Source of the DNA: an uncultured Acidobacteriota bacterium
GTDB lineage: Bacteria; Acidobacteriota; Vicinamibacteria; Fen-336
NCBI GenBank assembly: GCA_902826455.1
Contig: CADEEV010000009.1
Coordinates: forward strand, 1 to 64,000
Reading direction: 5' to 3'
DNA length: 64,000 bases
The translations under genes and the position numbers were made by a program. The notes under the pieces were generated by a model that had not been told where the DNA came from, ran no database searches, and worked only from the letters and a program-made list of their open reading frames with translations. This document shows positions 27,230 to 35,889 of this stretch, in pieces. The first letter of the stretch is position 1; every line of letters begins with the position of its first letter.

Positions 27230-29566
27230 ATGTGGCCGCGCAGCTTCCAGGCGAGGCTCCTGGCGCTCACGGTCACCGCCCTCGTGCTGCTCCAGGCCGC
27301 GACCCTCGTGGCGCTCCACGTGACGGGGGAGCGCAACCTGAAGCGCACCCTGGCCGAAGAGCTGCGGGTCGGCGCCCGCGTCCTCGATCGCATCCTGTCG
27401 GCCCGGGGCCGGCAGCTCTCGGACACTGTGAGGGTGCTCGCCGCCGACTTCGCGTTCCGCGAGGCCGTGGCCTCCGGGGACCGCCCGACGATCACGTCGG
27501 TGCTCACGAACCACGGCTCGCGGATCTCGGCCGACGCGGCGTTCCTCATCTCCCTCGACGGGTCCGTCGAGGCCGACACCCTCGACGGCCGCTTCGTCGG
27601 CCGGCCCTTCCCGCTGCCCGCCCTGGTCAAGCGCGCGAACTCCGAGGCCGAGGCGGCGGCGGTCGCCACCCTCGATCACCGGCCCTACCAGTTCGTCGTG
27701 GTGCCCGTGCTCGCCCCCCAGGCGATCGCCTGGGTCGGGATCGGCTTCCGGATCGACGAGAGCGTGCTCGACGAAGTGCGGCGCCTGACGTCCCTCGACG
27801 TCTCGCTGTGGAGCCCGAACCCGGGCGCCCCGGCCACGCTGATCTCGACGCTGCCTCACGAGAGGCAGGCGGAGCTCGTGCCCCACCTCGGCAGCGCATC
27901 GGCCGCGGAGACGATGCGGCTCGGCGTCGACCTCTACGAGACCCTGGTGCAGCCCCTGGCCACGGCTGACGACTCGCGGGTCAACATGCTGCTCCAGCGC
28001 TCCTTCGAGGAGGCGCAGCGGCCCCTGCGGGAGCTCGAGCTGCAGATCTTCGGCGTCTCGAGCGCGGCGCTCCTGGTGGCGATCGTGGCCGCGATCTTCT
28101 TCGCCCGCAGCGTGACGCGGCCCCTGCGCAGCCTGGCCCTGGGGGCGGTCCGCATCGGCCAGGGCGACTACTCGACGCCGGTCGAGATGAGCCAGGACGA
28201 CGAGATCGGCCAACTCGCGGCGGCCTTCAACGGCATGCGCACGGAGATCGGGCAGCGCGAGGAGCAGATCCGCTTCCAGGCCACCCACGACAGCCTCACC
28301 GAGCTGCCGAACCGGACGCTGTTCCTCGACCGCCTGGCCACCTGGATCTCGGCCGCGCGGCGCCGGGGCAGCCGCATCGGCATGGTCATGATGGACCTGG
28401 ACCGGTTCAAGGAGATCAACGACACCCTCGGCCACAAGCTGGGCGACGACGTGCTGGTGGAGGTGGGGCGGCGCCTGCGCCAGACCCTGCGCGAGAGCGA
28501 CACGGTCGCGCGCCTGGGCGGCGACGAGTTCGCCGTGATGTTCGAGACCCTGGACGCCGCGAGCGCCATCGACGTGGCCCGGCGCCTGGGCGCGGCCCTC
28601 GAGACGCCGCTCACGGTCGGCGGCGTGTCGATCGAGGCCCGGGCCAGCATGGGCATCGCACTCTTCCCGCTCCACGCCGAGGACGCCGGCACGCTCCTGA
28701 AGCGCGCCGACGTGGCGATGTACGAGGCGAAGCGCAACCACGCGGCCTACGCGATGTACGAGCCGGGCCGCGACGAGCACTCCCTGCGCCGCCTCGCGAT
28801 CCTCTCGGAGCTGCGCAACGCCGTGCTGCGCGACGACCTCGAGCTGCACTACCAGCCCACGATCGACGTGGCGACGGGGGCCGTGGTGCGGGTCGAGGCC
28901 CTGGTGCGCTGGCGCCACGCGGTCCATGGGCTCCTGCTGCCCGACGAGTTCGTGGTGCTCGCCGAGCAATCGGGCAGCATCGGCATGATCACGCGCTGGG
29001 TGCTGCGCCGGGCCCTCGGCGACTGCGCCGACTGGAAGCGCCTCGGCTTCGCCCTGCCCGTGGCCGTGAACCTGTCGGCCCTCGACGTCCACGACCCCGA
29101 GCTCCTGACCTTCGTGAGCGGCCTGCTCCACGACAGCGGCCTCGAGGCGGGCCAGCTCGTCCTCGAGCTCACCGAGAGCGCCGTGATGAAGGACGCCGCC
29201 TACGCGCTGCGCACGCTCCGCGACATGAAGACGCGCGGCATCACCCTGGCCATCGACGACTACGGGACGGGGCACTCGTCCCTCGCGCACCTCAAGCGGC
29301 TCCCCGTGGACGAGCTCAAGATCGACAAGTCCTTCGTCGTGCACCTGACGGCCACGGCCGCCGAGGACAACGTGATCGTGCGCTCGACGATAGAGCTCGG
29401 CCACAACATGGGCCTCGTCGTGGTCGCCGAGGGCGTCGAGAGCGCCGAGGGCCTCGAGCTCCTGCGGGGCTTCGGCTGCGACCTCGCCCAGGGCTACTTC
29501 ATCAGCCGGCCCCTCCCGAAGGAAGCGCTCCTCGAGTGGCTCGCCCCGCGCTTGACGCCTCGATAG
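27230..29566 (+). CDS. Membrane bifunctional GGDEF-EAL c-di-GMP enzyme
   Basis: 778 residues. N-terminal span (LLALTVTALVLLQAATLVAL), periplasmic sensor (about 35-270), second span (SSAALLVAIVAAIFFA), HAMP (RSLALGAVRIGQGDYSTPV), GGDEF domain with intact RLGGDEFAV and substrate motif LTELPNRTLFLDRL, and an EAL domain beginning LHYQPTIDVATGAVVRVEAL with DDYGTGHSSL and ELKIDKSFV. Both active sites look complete, so it could make and degrade cyclic di-GMP. The periplasmic sensor next to a cupredoxin suggests redox or metal sensing (inference). Confidence 0.93.
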   Translation: MWPRSFQARLLALTVTALVLLQAATLVALHVTGERNLKRTLAEELRVGARVLDRILSARGRQLSDTVRVLAADFAFREAVASGDRPTITSVLTNHGSRISADAAFLISLDGSVEADTLDGRFVGRPFPLPALVKRANSEAEAAAVATLDHRPYQFVVVPVLAPQAIAWVGIGFRIDESVLDEVRRLTSLDVSLWSPNPGAPATLISTLPHERQAELVPHLGSASAAETMRLGVDLYETLVQPLATADDSRVNMLLQRSFEEAQRPLRELELQIFGVSSAALLVAIVAAIFFARSVTRPLRSLALGAVRIGQGDYSTPVEMSQDDEIGQLAAAFNGMRTEIGQREEQIRFQATHDSLTELPNRTLFLDRLATWISAARRRGSRIGMVMMDLDRFKEINDTLGHKLGDDVLVEVGRRLRQTLRESDTVARLGGDEFAVMFETLDAASAIDVARRLGAALETPLTVGGVSIEARASMGIALFPLHAEDAGTLLKRADVAMYEAKRNHAAYAMYEPGRDEHSLRRLAILSELRNAVLRDDLELHYQPTIDVATGAVVRVEALVRWRHAVHGLLLPDEFVVLAEQSGSIGMITRWVLRRALGDCADWKRLGFALPVAVNLSALDVHDPELLTFVSGLLHDSGLEAGQLVLELTESAVMKDAAYALRTLRDMKTRGITLAIDDYGTGHSSLAHLKRLPVDELKIDKSFVVHLTATAAEDNVIVRSTIELGHNMGLVVVAEGVESAEGLELLRGFGCDLAQGYFISRPLPKEALLEWLAPRLTPR

Positions 29567-29578
29567 TACGTTGCGTAC
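29566..29578. promoter_or_regulatory. Putative PadR operator, copy 1
   Basis: GTACG-TTG-CGTAC, a perfect 5-bp dyad around three bases, overlapping the last base of the GGDEF-EAL stop codon. It is repeated as copy 2 exactly 20 bp downstream, i.e. two helical turns, within the longer match AGTACGNTGCGTACCA. Confidence 0.6.
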
Positions 29579-29585
29579 CATGACA

Positions 29586-29598
29586 GTACGATGCGTAC
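29586..29598. promoter_or_regulatory. Putative PadR operator, copy 2, containing the padR start codon
   Basis: GTACG-ATG-CGTAC. The three central bases are the ATG of the PadR-family gene at 29591. A bound repressor here would cover the 5' end of its own gene, indicating autorepression. No SD sequence precedes the ATG. Confidence 0.6.
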
Positions 29599-30157
29599 CA
29601 AGAGCGCCGCGAGCCTGCCCGCCACCGCCCTCGACGCCATGCTCATGGGCCTGCTCGAGGGGGGGCCGCGCGCCGGCTACGAGCTGCGCAAGGCCCTCGT
29701 CGGCAGCCCCCTCAAGCACTTCAGCGAGAGCCCGGGAGCCGTCTATCCGGCTCTGAGGCGCCTGGAGGCCAACGGCTGGGTCGTCCCGGTCACCGACGCT
29801 CCCGGAGGCCGCGGCCGGCGCGACCTCAAGCTCACGCCCCGGGGCCGCGCCGCCTTGTTGTCGTGGCTCGGGCGGCCGGTCAGCCGCGAGGACGTGGTCT
29901 GGCGCCAGGACGAGCTGGCCTTGCGCTTCGCGTTCCTGTGCCCCGCCTTGCCGCTCTCGGAGGCGAAGCGTTTCCTGAAGGACTTCCTCCGCGAGATCCA
30001 GGGCCATCTGGTCGAGCTGAGGCGCTTCCGCAAGGAGATGGCGCCGGGCATGACGCCGACGGGGCGCCTCGCCTTCGACGGCGGCGTCGCACTCTACGAG
30101 GCGCGGGCGCGCTGGGCGCGGGGCGCGCTCACCACCCTGGGGAGACGATCACGATGA
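29591..30157 (+). CDS. PadR-family transcriptional regulator
   Basis: 188 residues. N-terminal winged helix of the PadR type: ALDAMLMGLLEGGPRAGYEL, GAVYPALRRLEANGWV and the wing GGRGRRDLKLTPRGRAAL. The C-terminal helical dimerisation domain (about 95-188) is of the Vir-like class. It is the first gene of a three-gene unit with a multi-span membrane protein (ATGA overlap) and an epimerase (ATGA overlap). Two 13-bp dyads at its 5' end suggest it represses its own operon. Ligand unknown. Confidence 0.92.
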   Translation: MRTKSAASLPATALDAMLMGLLEGGPRAGYELRKALVGSPLKHFSESPGAVYPALRRLEANGWVVPVTDAPGGRGRRDLKLTPRGRAALLSWLGRPVSREDVVWRQDELALRFAFLCPALPLSEAKRFLKDFLREIQGHLVELRRFRKEMAPGMTPTGRLAFDGGVALYEARARWARGALTTLGRRSR

Positions 30158-30951
30158 CGCGCTTCGTCCTGAAGAGCCTGGCCCTGCTCGTCCTCTCGCT
30201 GGTGATCGGCGCGGCGGCGGCTCCGCTCCTGCCGAAGGCCATCCTGGCGGCGGCCTCGCCGGCGCTCGGGCCCGTGCTCCTCTCGAGCGCCCTCACGATC
30301 GTCTTCGCGCTCTGTCTCGCGGGCCGCAGCTCCGGAGGCGTCGCGAGCCGGGCCCTGCTGCTGCTGTGGCTGATCTTCGGGCTCCAGGCCAACAACCTGG
30401 TGGAGACGCTGATCTTCGACATCGGCCTGCCGCGCCCCGAGCTGTGGCGCTTCTACCTCCACGGGTTCGTGTCCACGGCCGTGCTGGCCCTCGCGATCGC
30501 GTGGGCCGCCGGGCCTCCGTTGCCGGCGGCTTCGCGAGCGCCGCGGCCGCTCTCCGCGACCCTCGGGCGCCTGGCCGTCGTGGCCGTCGTCTACATCGGC
30601 GTGTACTTCACGGCCGGCGAGGCGATCTACCCGTACATCGCGAGCTTCTACGGCGCCTTCCGGCTGCCGGCCGTCACGACGATCGTGCCCCTGGCGCTCA
30701 CCCGCGGGCTCGTCTTCGGGCTGCTCGCCCTGGCCCTCGTCGAGCGCCTCGGGCCGGGCCAGCGGCGCGGGCCGTTGTGGGTGGCCGGCCTCTTCAGCGT
30801 GGTGGGCGGCGTCGCGCCGCTCTTGATGCCGAACCCCTTCATGCCCGACTACGTGCGCTACGCCCACATGGTCGAGGTCGGCATCTCGAACGTCTTCTTC
30901 GGCCTGTTCGCGGGCGCGCTGCTCGCGCGGGATGAGAGAATGCCCGGATGA
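30154..30951 (+). CDS. Multi-span membrane protein coupled to PadR
   Basis: 265 residues with about seven hydrophobic segments: SLALLVLSLVIGAAAAPLL, GPVLLSSALTIVFALCLAG, ALLLLWLIFGLQANNLVETL, FVSTAVLALAIAWAAG, GRLAVVAVVYIGVYF, FGLLALALVERL and GISNVFFGLFAGALLA. It overlaps padR upstream and the epimerase downstream by ATGA tetranucleotides, so it is translationally coupled to both. I recognise no named family. PadR-linked membrane proteins are often exporters or stress proteins, but no transporter motif is visible. Confidence 0.78.
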   Translation: MTRFVLKSLALLVLSLVIGAAAAPLLPKAILAAASPALGPVLLSSALTIVFALCLAGRSSGGVASRALLLLWLIFGLQANNLVETLIFDIGLPRPELWRFYLHGFVSTAVLALAIAWAAGPPLPAASRAPRPLSATLGRLAVVAVVYIGVYFTAGEAIYPYIASFYGAFRLPAVTTIVPLALTRGLVFGLLALALVERLGPGQRRGPLWVAGLFSVVGGVAPLLMPNPFMPDYVRYAHMVEVGISNVFFGLFAGALLARDERMPG

Positions 30952-31940
30952 AACTGCTCTTCATCGGAGGCACCGGCAACATCAGCTCCGCGTGCGTCGA
31001 GCTGGCCCTCGAGCGCGGTCACGACGTGACCCTCTTGACGCGCGGCCAACAGCCGCTGCCGCCGGGCGTGAAGGCGCTGTCGGGGGATCGCAACGACGCC
31101 GGGGCACTCGCCCGCGCCGCCGCCCACAACTTCGACGCCGTCCTCGACTTCGTGGCCTTCAAGCCCGAGCAGGTCGAGGCCGTGGTCTCCGCCTTCGCCT
31201 CCCGCACGGGGCAGTACGTCTTCATCAGCTCGGCGACGGTGTACCGGCGTCCGTCGCCGCGCGCCTTCACCCGCGAGGACGACCCGCTGGGGAACGACCA
31301 CTGGGAGTACGGCCGGCTGAAGATCGCCTGCGAGGAGGCGCTGATCCGCGCCCACCGCGAGCGCCAGTTCCCCGTGACGATCGTGCGGCCCTCCTACACG
31401 TTCGGACCCACCTGGGTGCCGAGCGCCGTGGCGGGCCACGACTACACCCTCGTCGACCGGATCCGGCGCGGCCTGCCCATCGTCTCCCACGGCGACGGCA
31501 CGTCGTTCTGGATGATGACGTTCCACACCGACTTCGCCCTGGGCTTCCTGGGCCTCGTGGGCAATCCCCGGGCGATCGGCGAGGCCTTCCACGTCACGAC
31601 CGACGAGGTCCTGACCTGGGACACGATCTACCGCGAGATCGGCCGCGCCGCAGGCCGCGAGCCCGAGATCGTCCACGTGCCGTCCGACCTGCTCGCGGCG
31701 CTCCTGCCCGACAAGGCCGGCACGCTGCTCGGCGACAAGGCCCACAGCTCGATCTTCGACAACGCGAAGCTGAAGGCCGCCGTTCCCGAGTTCCGCGCCT
31801 CCGTGTCGTTCCGTGAGGGCATCGCCCGCAGCATCGCGTGGTTCGACGCCGATCCGGCGCGGCGCCAGGCGAACGCGGCCACGAACCAGGCCCTGGACCG
31901 GGTCGTCGCGGCGCAGCGCGGGGCGTTCCCTACTTCGTGA
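30948..31940 (+). CDS. NAD(P)-dependent epimerase/dehydratase
   Basis: Extended short-chain dehydrogenase, 330 residues. Rossmann motif LLFIGGTGNISSACVELAL at the N-terminus, strand QYVFISSATVYRR and catalytic Tyr-Lys in EYGRLKIACEEAL. RPSYTFGPTW is the C-terminal substrate segment. It resembles sugar-nucleotide epimerases such as those in plant CSP41-like groups; substrate not assignable. It is the last gene of the padR operon. The 3' end overlaps the convergent secreted-protein gene by 11 bp. Confidence 0.9.
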   Translation: MKLLFIGGTGNISSACVELALERGHDVTLLTRGQQPLPPGVKALSGDRNDAGALARAAAHNFDAVLDFVAFKPEQVEAVVSAFASRTGQYVFISSATVYRRPSPRAFTREDDPLGNDHWEYGRLKIACEEALIRAHRERQFPVTIVRPSYTFGPTWVPSAVAGHDYTLVDRIRRGLPIVSHGDGTSFWMMTFHTDFALGFLGLVGNPRAIGEAFHVTTDEVLTWDTIYREIGRAAGREPEIVHVPSDLLAALLPDKAGTLLGDKAHSSIFDNAKLKAAVPEFRASVSFREGIARSIAWFDADPARRQANAATNQALDRVVAAQRGAFPTS

Positions 31941-32823
31941 GGCCGCACGCCGCCGACCACGGCGCGAGCATCGCGTCGATGCCGGCGAGGTCGAAGCTGT
32001 CGACCGTGGGTTCGCCTTGCGAGCCCGGGAAGGCGACGTTGAGGCGGCCGTGGCCGAGCAGGCTCTTCAGCTGCTCGCGGGGCTTCGCCAGGTAGATCGC
32101 CTTGCCGTCGCTTCCCGGCCTCGATGCGACCTTGAGCGTCGGCCCCTCGTCGAGCTGCAGGCCCACGGGCTGGCCCTGGGACGATAGGCCACCGCTGTCC
32201 ACCGCCAGGTAGAGGTCGGCGTCGTCGCCGCGGCAGCGCAGGCGGAGCGACACGACGCCGTTGTCGCCCTTGAGCGAGAGCACGACGCCCTCGGCCCCCT
32301 TCGCATCCACGAGGCCGCGGGCCGTCCACTTGCCGGCGGGCGCCACGGGTCCCAGGGCCGGCGCGGCCGCGGGCGGGAAGCGACAGTGACGCCGCAGCTC
32401 GTCGAGCGCGGGCGCGAGGCGGCGCAGGTCGTAGTGCTCGGGACTCCCCGCCGCCACGAGGGTGAGGGTGCGGGCCGATCCGAGGGTCGAAAGAAGGCGC
32501 GCGGCAGGCAGGCGCGCGCTCACGTTCGTGTCCCACTCCGCGTAGTAGAGGACGGCCTCGCCCCCGTCCGTCGCGATCGAGAGCGGGCCGCCCTTGCCGG
32601 GCGTGCCGCTGAAGTAGAACGCCTCGAGGAGCGGCTCGCGGTCGCTGCAGCGCAGGCTCAGCGTGCCGGTCCGCAGGAACGACTTCGCGTCGGGAATGGG
32701 CGTGCCGGTCACGGCATGCAGCGTCTTCTTGTCGCGGGTGCGCGTCGCGTAGGCCCAGCCCACGCTCTCGGGGACGCCGGCAGGGGCCGCGAGGACCGCG
32801 GCGAGGGCGAGGGACGACAGCAT
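31930..32823 (-). CDS. Hypothetical secreted protein
   Basis: 297 residues from ATG 32823. The signal peptide (MLSSLALAAVLAAPAG) favours this start over a TTG at 32862, which coincides with a -35-like TTGACA. The body has two similar beta-rich halves (GTLSLRCSDREPLLEAFYF and GVVSLRLRCRGDDADLYLAV) that look like a repeated domain, each with a Cys in the strand. No family recognised with confidence. Possible -35 TTGACA and -10 TACCGT precede the gene. Confidence 0.75.
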   Translation of the reverse strand: MLSSLALAAVLAAPAGVPESVGWAYATRTRDKKTLHAVTGTPIPDAKSFLRTGTLSLRCSDREPLLEAFYFSGTPGKGGPLSIATDGGEAVLYYAEWDTNVSARLPAARLLSTLGSARTLTLVAAGSPEHYDLRRLAPALDELRRHCRFPPAAAPALGPVAPAGKWTARGLVDAKGAEGVVLSLKGDNGVVSLRLRCRGDDADLYLAVDSGGLSSQGQPVGLQLDEGPTLKVASRPGSDGKAIYLAKPREQLKSLLGHGRLNVAFPGSQGEPTVDSFDLAGIDAMLAPWSAACGLTK

Positions 32824-32832
32824 CGGAGGACC

Positions 32833-32862
32833 ACGGTAGGAGCCCCGCGCCCGCCTTGTCAA
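32833..32862 (-). promoter_or_regulatory. Promoter TTGACA-N18-TACCGT
   Basis: On the minus strand a perfect -35 (32857-32862), an 18-bp spacer and a -10-like TACCGT (32833-32838) that ends 9 nt before the ATG of the secreted-protein gene. No SD sequence follows. Confidence 0.45.
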
Positions 32863-32886
32863 GATCGGCCCTCGCCCCGGACGTCG

Positions 32887-33198
32887 CTACGGCTTCTGCT
32901 GGTCGTCGTGCTTCTGACGGTAGATGCTCCGGCTCGCGCGGTTCTCGTCGCGGCGCAGGTCGGCGCGCTCGCGCGGTCCCAGGTGGCCGTCGTCGTGACG
33001 GTAGCGGTACTCCTCGGCACGGATGTGCGCCTGCTGCCCGATCAGGCGCGCGGCCTCGCGCCGGGTCAGCTCGCCCGACTGGACGCCGTTGCGGATGCGG
33101 ACGGACTGCCGGTGCTCGCGGCGGTTCACGGGGCCGGCCTCGGCCGTACCGACGGCCAGGAGGCCCAGGACGGCCAGGCTCGAGAGTGCGGTCTTCAT
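32887..33198 (-). CDS. Small secreted charged protein
   Basis: 103 residues from ATG 33198 with GGAGGAG upstream. Signal peptide (LSSLAVLGLLAVGTAEAG) followed by a highly basic helical region (NRREHRQSVRIRNGVQSGEL, LRRDENRASRSIYRQKHDD) including TRREAARLIGQQAHIRAEEY. It resembles small periplasmic EF-hand-less stress proteins of acidobacteria, but no family is certain. It lies 95 bp downstream of the response regulator, same strand. Confidence 0.8.
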   Translation of the reverse strand: MKTALSSLAVLGLLAVGTAEAGPVNRREHRQSVRIRNGVQSGELTRREAARLIGQQAHIRAEEYRYRHDDGHLGPRERADLRRDENRASRSIYRQKHDDQQKP

Positions 33199-33293
33199 CG
33201 TGCTCTCCTCCTCCGGGCCTCCTTGCGGGCGGCCCGAATCGTGGTGTTCGTCGGGATTGGACCGCGAGGTCGGGAAGAAGGTTGGCCCGGCGG

Positions 33294-33701
33294 CTACGTG
33301 GCGGGGGGGCCGCCGGCCGGCCGGCGGCCGACGCTCGTGAACAGGCCCACGACCGAGCGCAAGGCGGCCCGGGCCACGGGCTTCACGAGATACGAGTCGG
33401 CGCCGGCGCCGCGCCCGGCCGTGTAGTCCTTCATGTCCTTGTTGGCGGTGACGAAGATGATCGGGACGCGGCAGCCCTGCTCGCGGAGCAGTCGGCAGGC
33501 CTCGTAGCCGTCCATCTCGGGCATGTTCACGTCGAGCAGGATCAGGTCGAAGGGACCGTCGGCCTCGTAGCGCTGGAGGCACTCGAGGCCGTTCGCGCCT
33601 TCGACGATCTCGAACTGTTCGGTGCGGTCGCCCTCGAGCATCGCGCGCACCAGCTGGCGTGTGGCCGCGTGGTCGTCGACGACGAGGATCCGCTTGGCCA
33701 T
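33294..33701 (-). CDS. Single-domain response regulator (CheY-like)
   Basis: 135 residues comprising one receiver domain: acidic pair in LVVDDHAATRQ, phospho-Asp in LILLDVNMPEMDGYEA, Thr in FVTANKD and Lys in YLVKPVARAAL. A short Gly/Pro tail follows and no output domain is present, so it must act by binding a partner or in a phosphorelay. No kinase adjoins it; the hybrid kinases of this window are possible but unproven partners. Divergent from the DUF255 gene across 43 bp. Confidence 0.92.
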   Translation of the reverse strand: MAKRILVVDDHAATRQLVRAMLEGDRTEQFEIVEGANGLECLQRYEADGPFDLILLDVNMPEMDGYEACRLLREQGCRVPIIFVTANKDMKDYTAGRGAGADSYLVKPVARAALRSVVGLFTSVGRRPAGGPPAT

Positions 33702-33730
33702 GAACCCGAGAGGTTAGCATGCAAAACGGA

Positions 33731-33736
33731 TAGACT
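33731..33736 (+). promoter_or_regulatory. -10 hexamer TAGACT, leaderless-type
   Basis: TAGACT ends 8 nt before the GTG of the DUF255 gene at 33745; no SD sequence intervenes. Confidence 0.4.
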
Positions 33737-33744
33737 CTCCGGCC

Positions 33745-35889
33745 GTGTCGAAGCCCGAGTCCTCGAAGCCCAACCGGCTGGCCGCGGAGTCGAGCCCCTA
33801 CCTGCTCCTTCACGCCCACAACCCCGTGGACTGGTACGCGTGGGGCGACGAGGCCTTCGAGCGCGCCCGGGCCGAGGACAAGCCGATCTTCCTGTCGGTC
33901 GGCTACTCGACGTGCTACTGGTGCCACGTCATGGAGCGCGAGAGCTTCTCCGATCCCGACATCGCGAAGCAGCTCAACGACGCGTTCGTGGCGATCAAGC
34001 TCGACCGCGAGGAACGCCCGGACCTCGACGAGATCTACATGGCGGCGACCCAGCTGCTGACCGAGTCGGGAGGCTGGCCCAACTCGGTGTTCCTGACCCC
34101 CGAGGGCAAGCCGTTCTTCGCCGGAACCTATTTTCCGCCCGACGATCGCCACGGCCGGCCGGGCTTCCCGCGCGTGCTGACGGCGATCCGCGAGGCCTGG
34201 GCGCTGCGGCGCGCCGAGGTCACGCAGCAGGCGGAGACGTTGTCCGAGGCGATCCGGCGCCAGGCCGAGGGTGGGGGAGCGCCCGGCGTGCCGGATCCCG
34301 GCGCGGGCGACGCCCTCGAGGCCGAGCTCGCGCGCCGCTTCGACCGCCGCCACGGCGGCTTCGGCCGCGCGCCCAAGTTCCCGTCGCCCGCGAACCTCTA
34401 CTTCCTCCTCGACCGGGCCCGGGCGGGCGGCGCCGAGGCCCGCGACATGCTGGTCGTGACCCTCGACCGCATGGCGCGCGGCGGCATCCACGACCAGATC
34501 GCCGGCGGCTTCCACCGCTACTCGACCGACGCCGAGTGGCTGGTGCCGCACTTCGAGAAGATGCTGTACGACAACGCGGCTCTCGCCGAGCTCTTCGTCG
34601 AGGCGGACGCCCTCGCTCCGGCCGAGGGCTTCGCCCGCGTCGGCCGCGCCACGCTGGACTTCGTGCTGCGCGAGATGACCGGGCCCGGGGGCGGCTTCCT
34701 CTCCGCGATCGACGCCGAGACCGACGGCCACGAGGGCGCCTACTACACGTGGACCGCCGCCGACCTCGACGCGGCCCTCGACGCGCCCACGCGCGCGCGC
34801 CTCGCGACGCTGTACGGCTTCGACGGGAGCCCGACCTTCGAGCGCGACCGCTACGTGCTCCACCTGCCGGAGGCTGTGGACGACGCGCTGCTCGCCGCCG
34901 CCGAGCCGGGCCGGGCCCGGCTCCTCGCCGTCCGCGACCAGCGCCCGCGGCCCCTCACCGACGACAAGGTCCTCACGGACTGGAACGGCATGATGATCGC
35001 CGCCATGGCCGTGGCCGGGCGCGCCCTCAACGAGCCGCGCTACGTGGCGGCCGCGGAGCGCGCCGCGCAGTTCGCCCTCGCCTCGCTCGTCGATCCCGCG
35101 AGCGGAGAGCTGCGCCACGTGTGGCGCCTGGGCACAGTGAAGGTCGCCGCACTGCTCGACGACTACGCGTTCCTGATCGCCGGGCTGCTGCGGCTCCACG
35201 AGGCCAGCGGCGCCGAGCGCTGGCGCGACGAGGCGCGGCGCCTCCAGGCCGAGCAGGACCGGCGCCTCTGGGACGAGGCCGCCGGCGGCTACTGGAACGC
35301 CGGCGACGACCCGCGCCTGCTGGTGCGCTCGAAGTCGGCTCACGACGGCGCCGTCTCGTCGGCCACGGGCATCGCCGCCCTGAACCTGATCGCCCTGGGG
35401 GATCGGGCGCGGGCCGAGAGACTCCTGCGCTCGCTCGCCGAGCCGATCGCGCGCTGGCCGCAGGCCCACGCGACGCTCGTGCGCGCGGTCGCGGCCTTCG
35501 GGCCGATCGTCGACGCCGCCATCGCCGCGGAGCCCGCGGCCCCGGTCCTCGCGGCCACGGCGCGGGACATCGTGACCGTGACGGCCAGCGTCGATCGCAG
35601 CGTCGCCGGCGCCTGGAAGCCGTTCGTCCTCGAGCTGACGGTGGCCGAGGGCTGGCACCTGAACGCCAACCCGCCCCTGTTGCGGTTCCTGGTCGCGACG
35701 GAGGTGCGTTCGGGCCGGAGCGAGGTACGATCGGTGCGTTACCCGAAGGACGAGCGTTACGAAGGCCGCATCCGCATCGAAGGCGAGGTCCATGTCGAGG
35801 GCGCCTCGCCTTCCGTGTCGCTGACGTACCAGCCCTGCGACGAGGAGAAGTGCCTCACCCCCGTGACGCGCGACATCGCCTTCCCGTGA
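33745..35889 (+). CDS. DUF255 thioredoxin-domain protein (YyaL/SPATA20) fused to a DsbD-alpha-like domain
   Basis: 714 residues, GTG start. N-terminal thioredoxin-like domain with [20 protein letters not shown] and CxxC in STCYWCHVM (Cys57, Cys60), then an (alpha/alpha)6-like glycosidase-type barrel (about 170-590; [30 protein letters not shown]). The C-terminal 110 residues resemble the N-terminal domain of DsbD (GWHLNANPP, and [13 protein letters not shown] with two Cys). Family function unclear, probably redox-related. It heads a unit with a PIG-L-like gene (GTGA overlap). Confidence 0.9.
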   Translation: MSKPESSKPNRLAAESSPYLLLHAHNPVDWYAWGDEAFERARAEDKPIFLSVGYSTCYWCHVMERESFSDPDIAKQLNDAFVAIKLDREERPDLDEIYMAATQLLTESGGWPNSVFLTPEGKPFFAGTYFPPDDRHGRPGFPRVLTAIREAWALRRAEVTQQAETLSEAIRRQAEGGGAPGVPDPGAGDALEAELARRFDRRHGGFGRAPKFPSPANLYFLLDRARAGGAEARDMLVVTLDRMARGGIHDQIAGGFHRYSTDAEWLVPHFEKMLYDNAALAELFVEADALAPAEGFARVGRATLDFVLREMTGPGGGFLSAIDAETDGHEGAYYTWTAADLDAALDAPTRARLATLYGFDGSPTFERDRYVLHLPEAVDDALLAAAEPGRARLLAVRDQRPRPLTDDKVLTDWNGMMIAAMAVAGRALNEPRYVAAAERAAQFALASLVDPASGELRHVWRLGTVKVAALLDDYAFLIAGLLRLHEASGAERWRDEARRLQAEQDRRLWDEAAGGYWNAGDDPRLLVRSKSAHDGAVSSATGIAALNLIALGDRARAERLLRSLAEPIARWPQAHATLVRAVAAFGPIVDAAIAAEPAAPVLAATARDIVTVTASVDRSVAGAWKPFVLELTVAEGWHLNANPPLLRFLVATEVRSGRSEVRSVRYPKDERYEGRIRIEGEVHVEGASPSVSLTYQPCDEEKCLTPVTRDIAFP

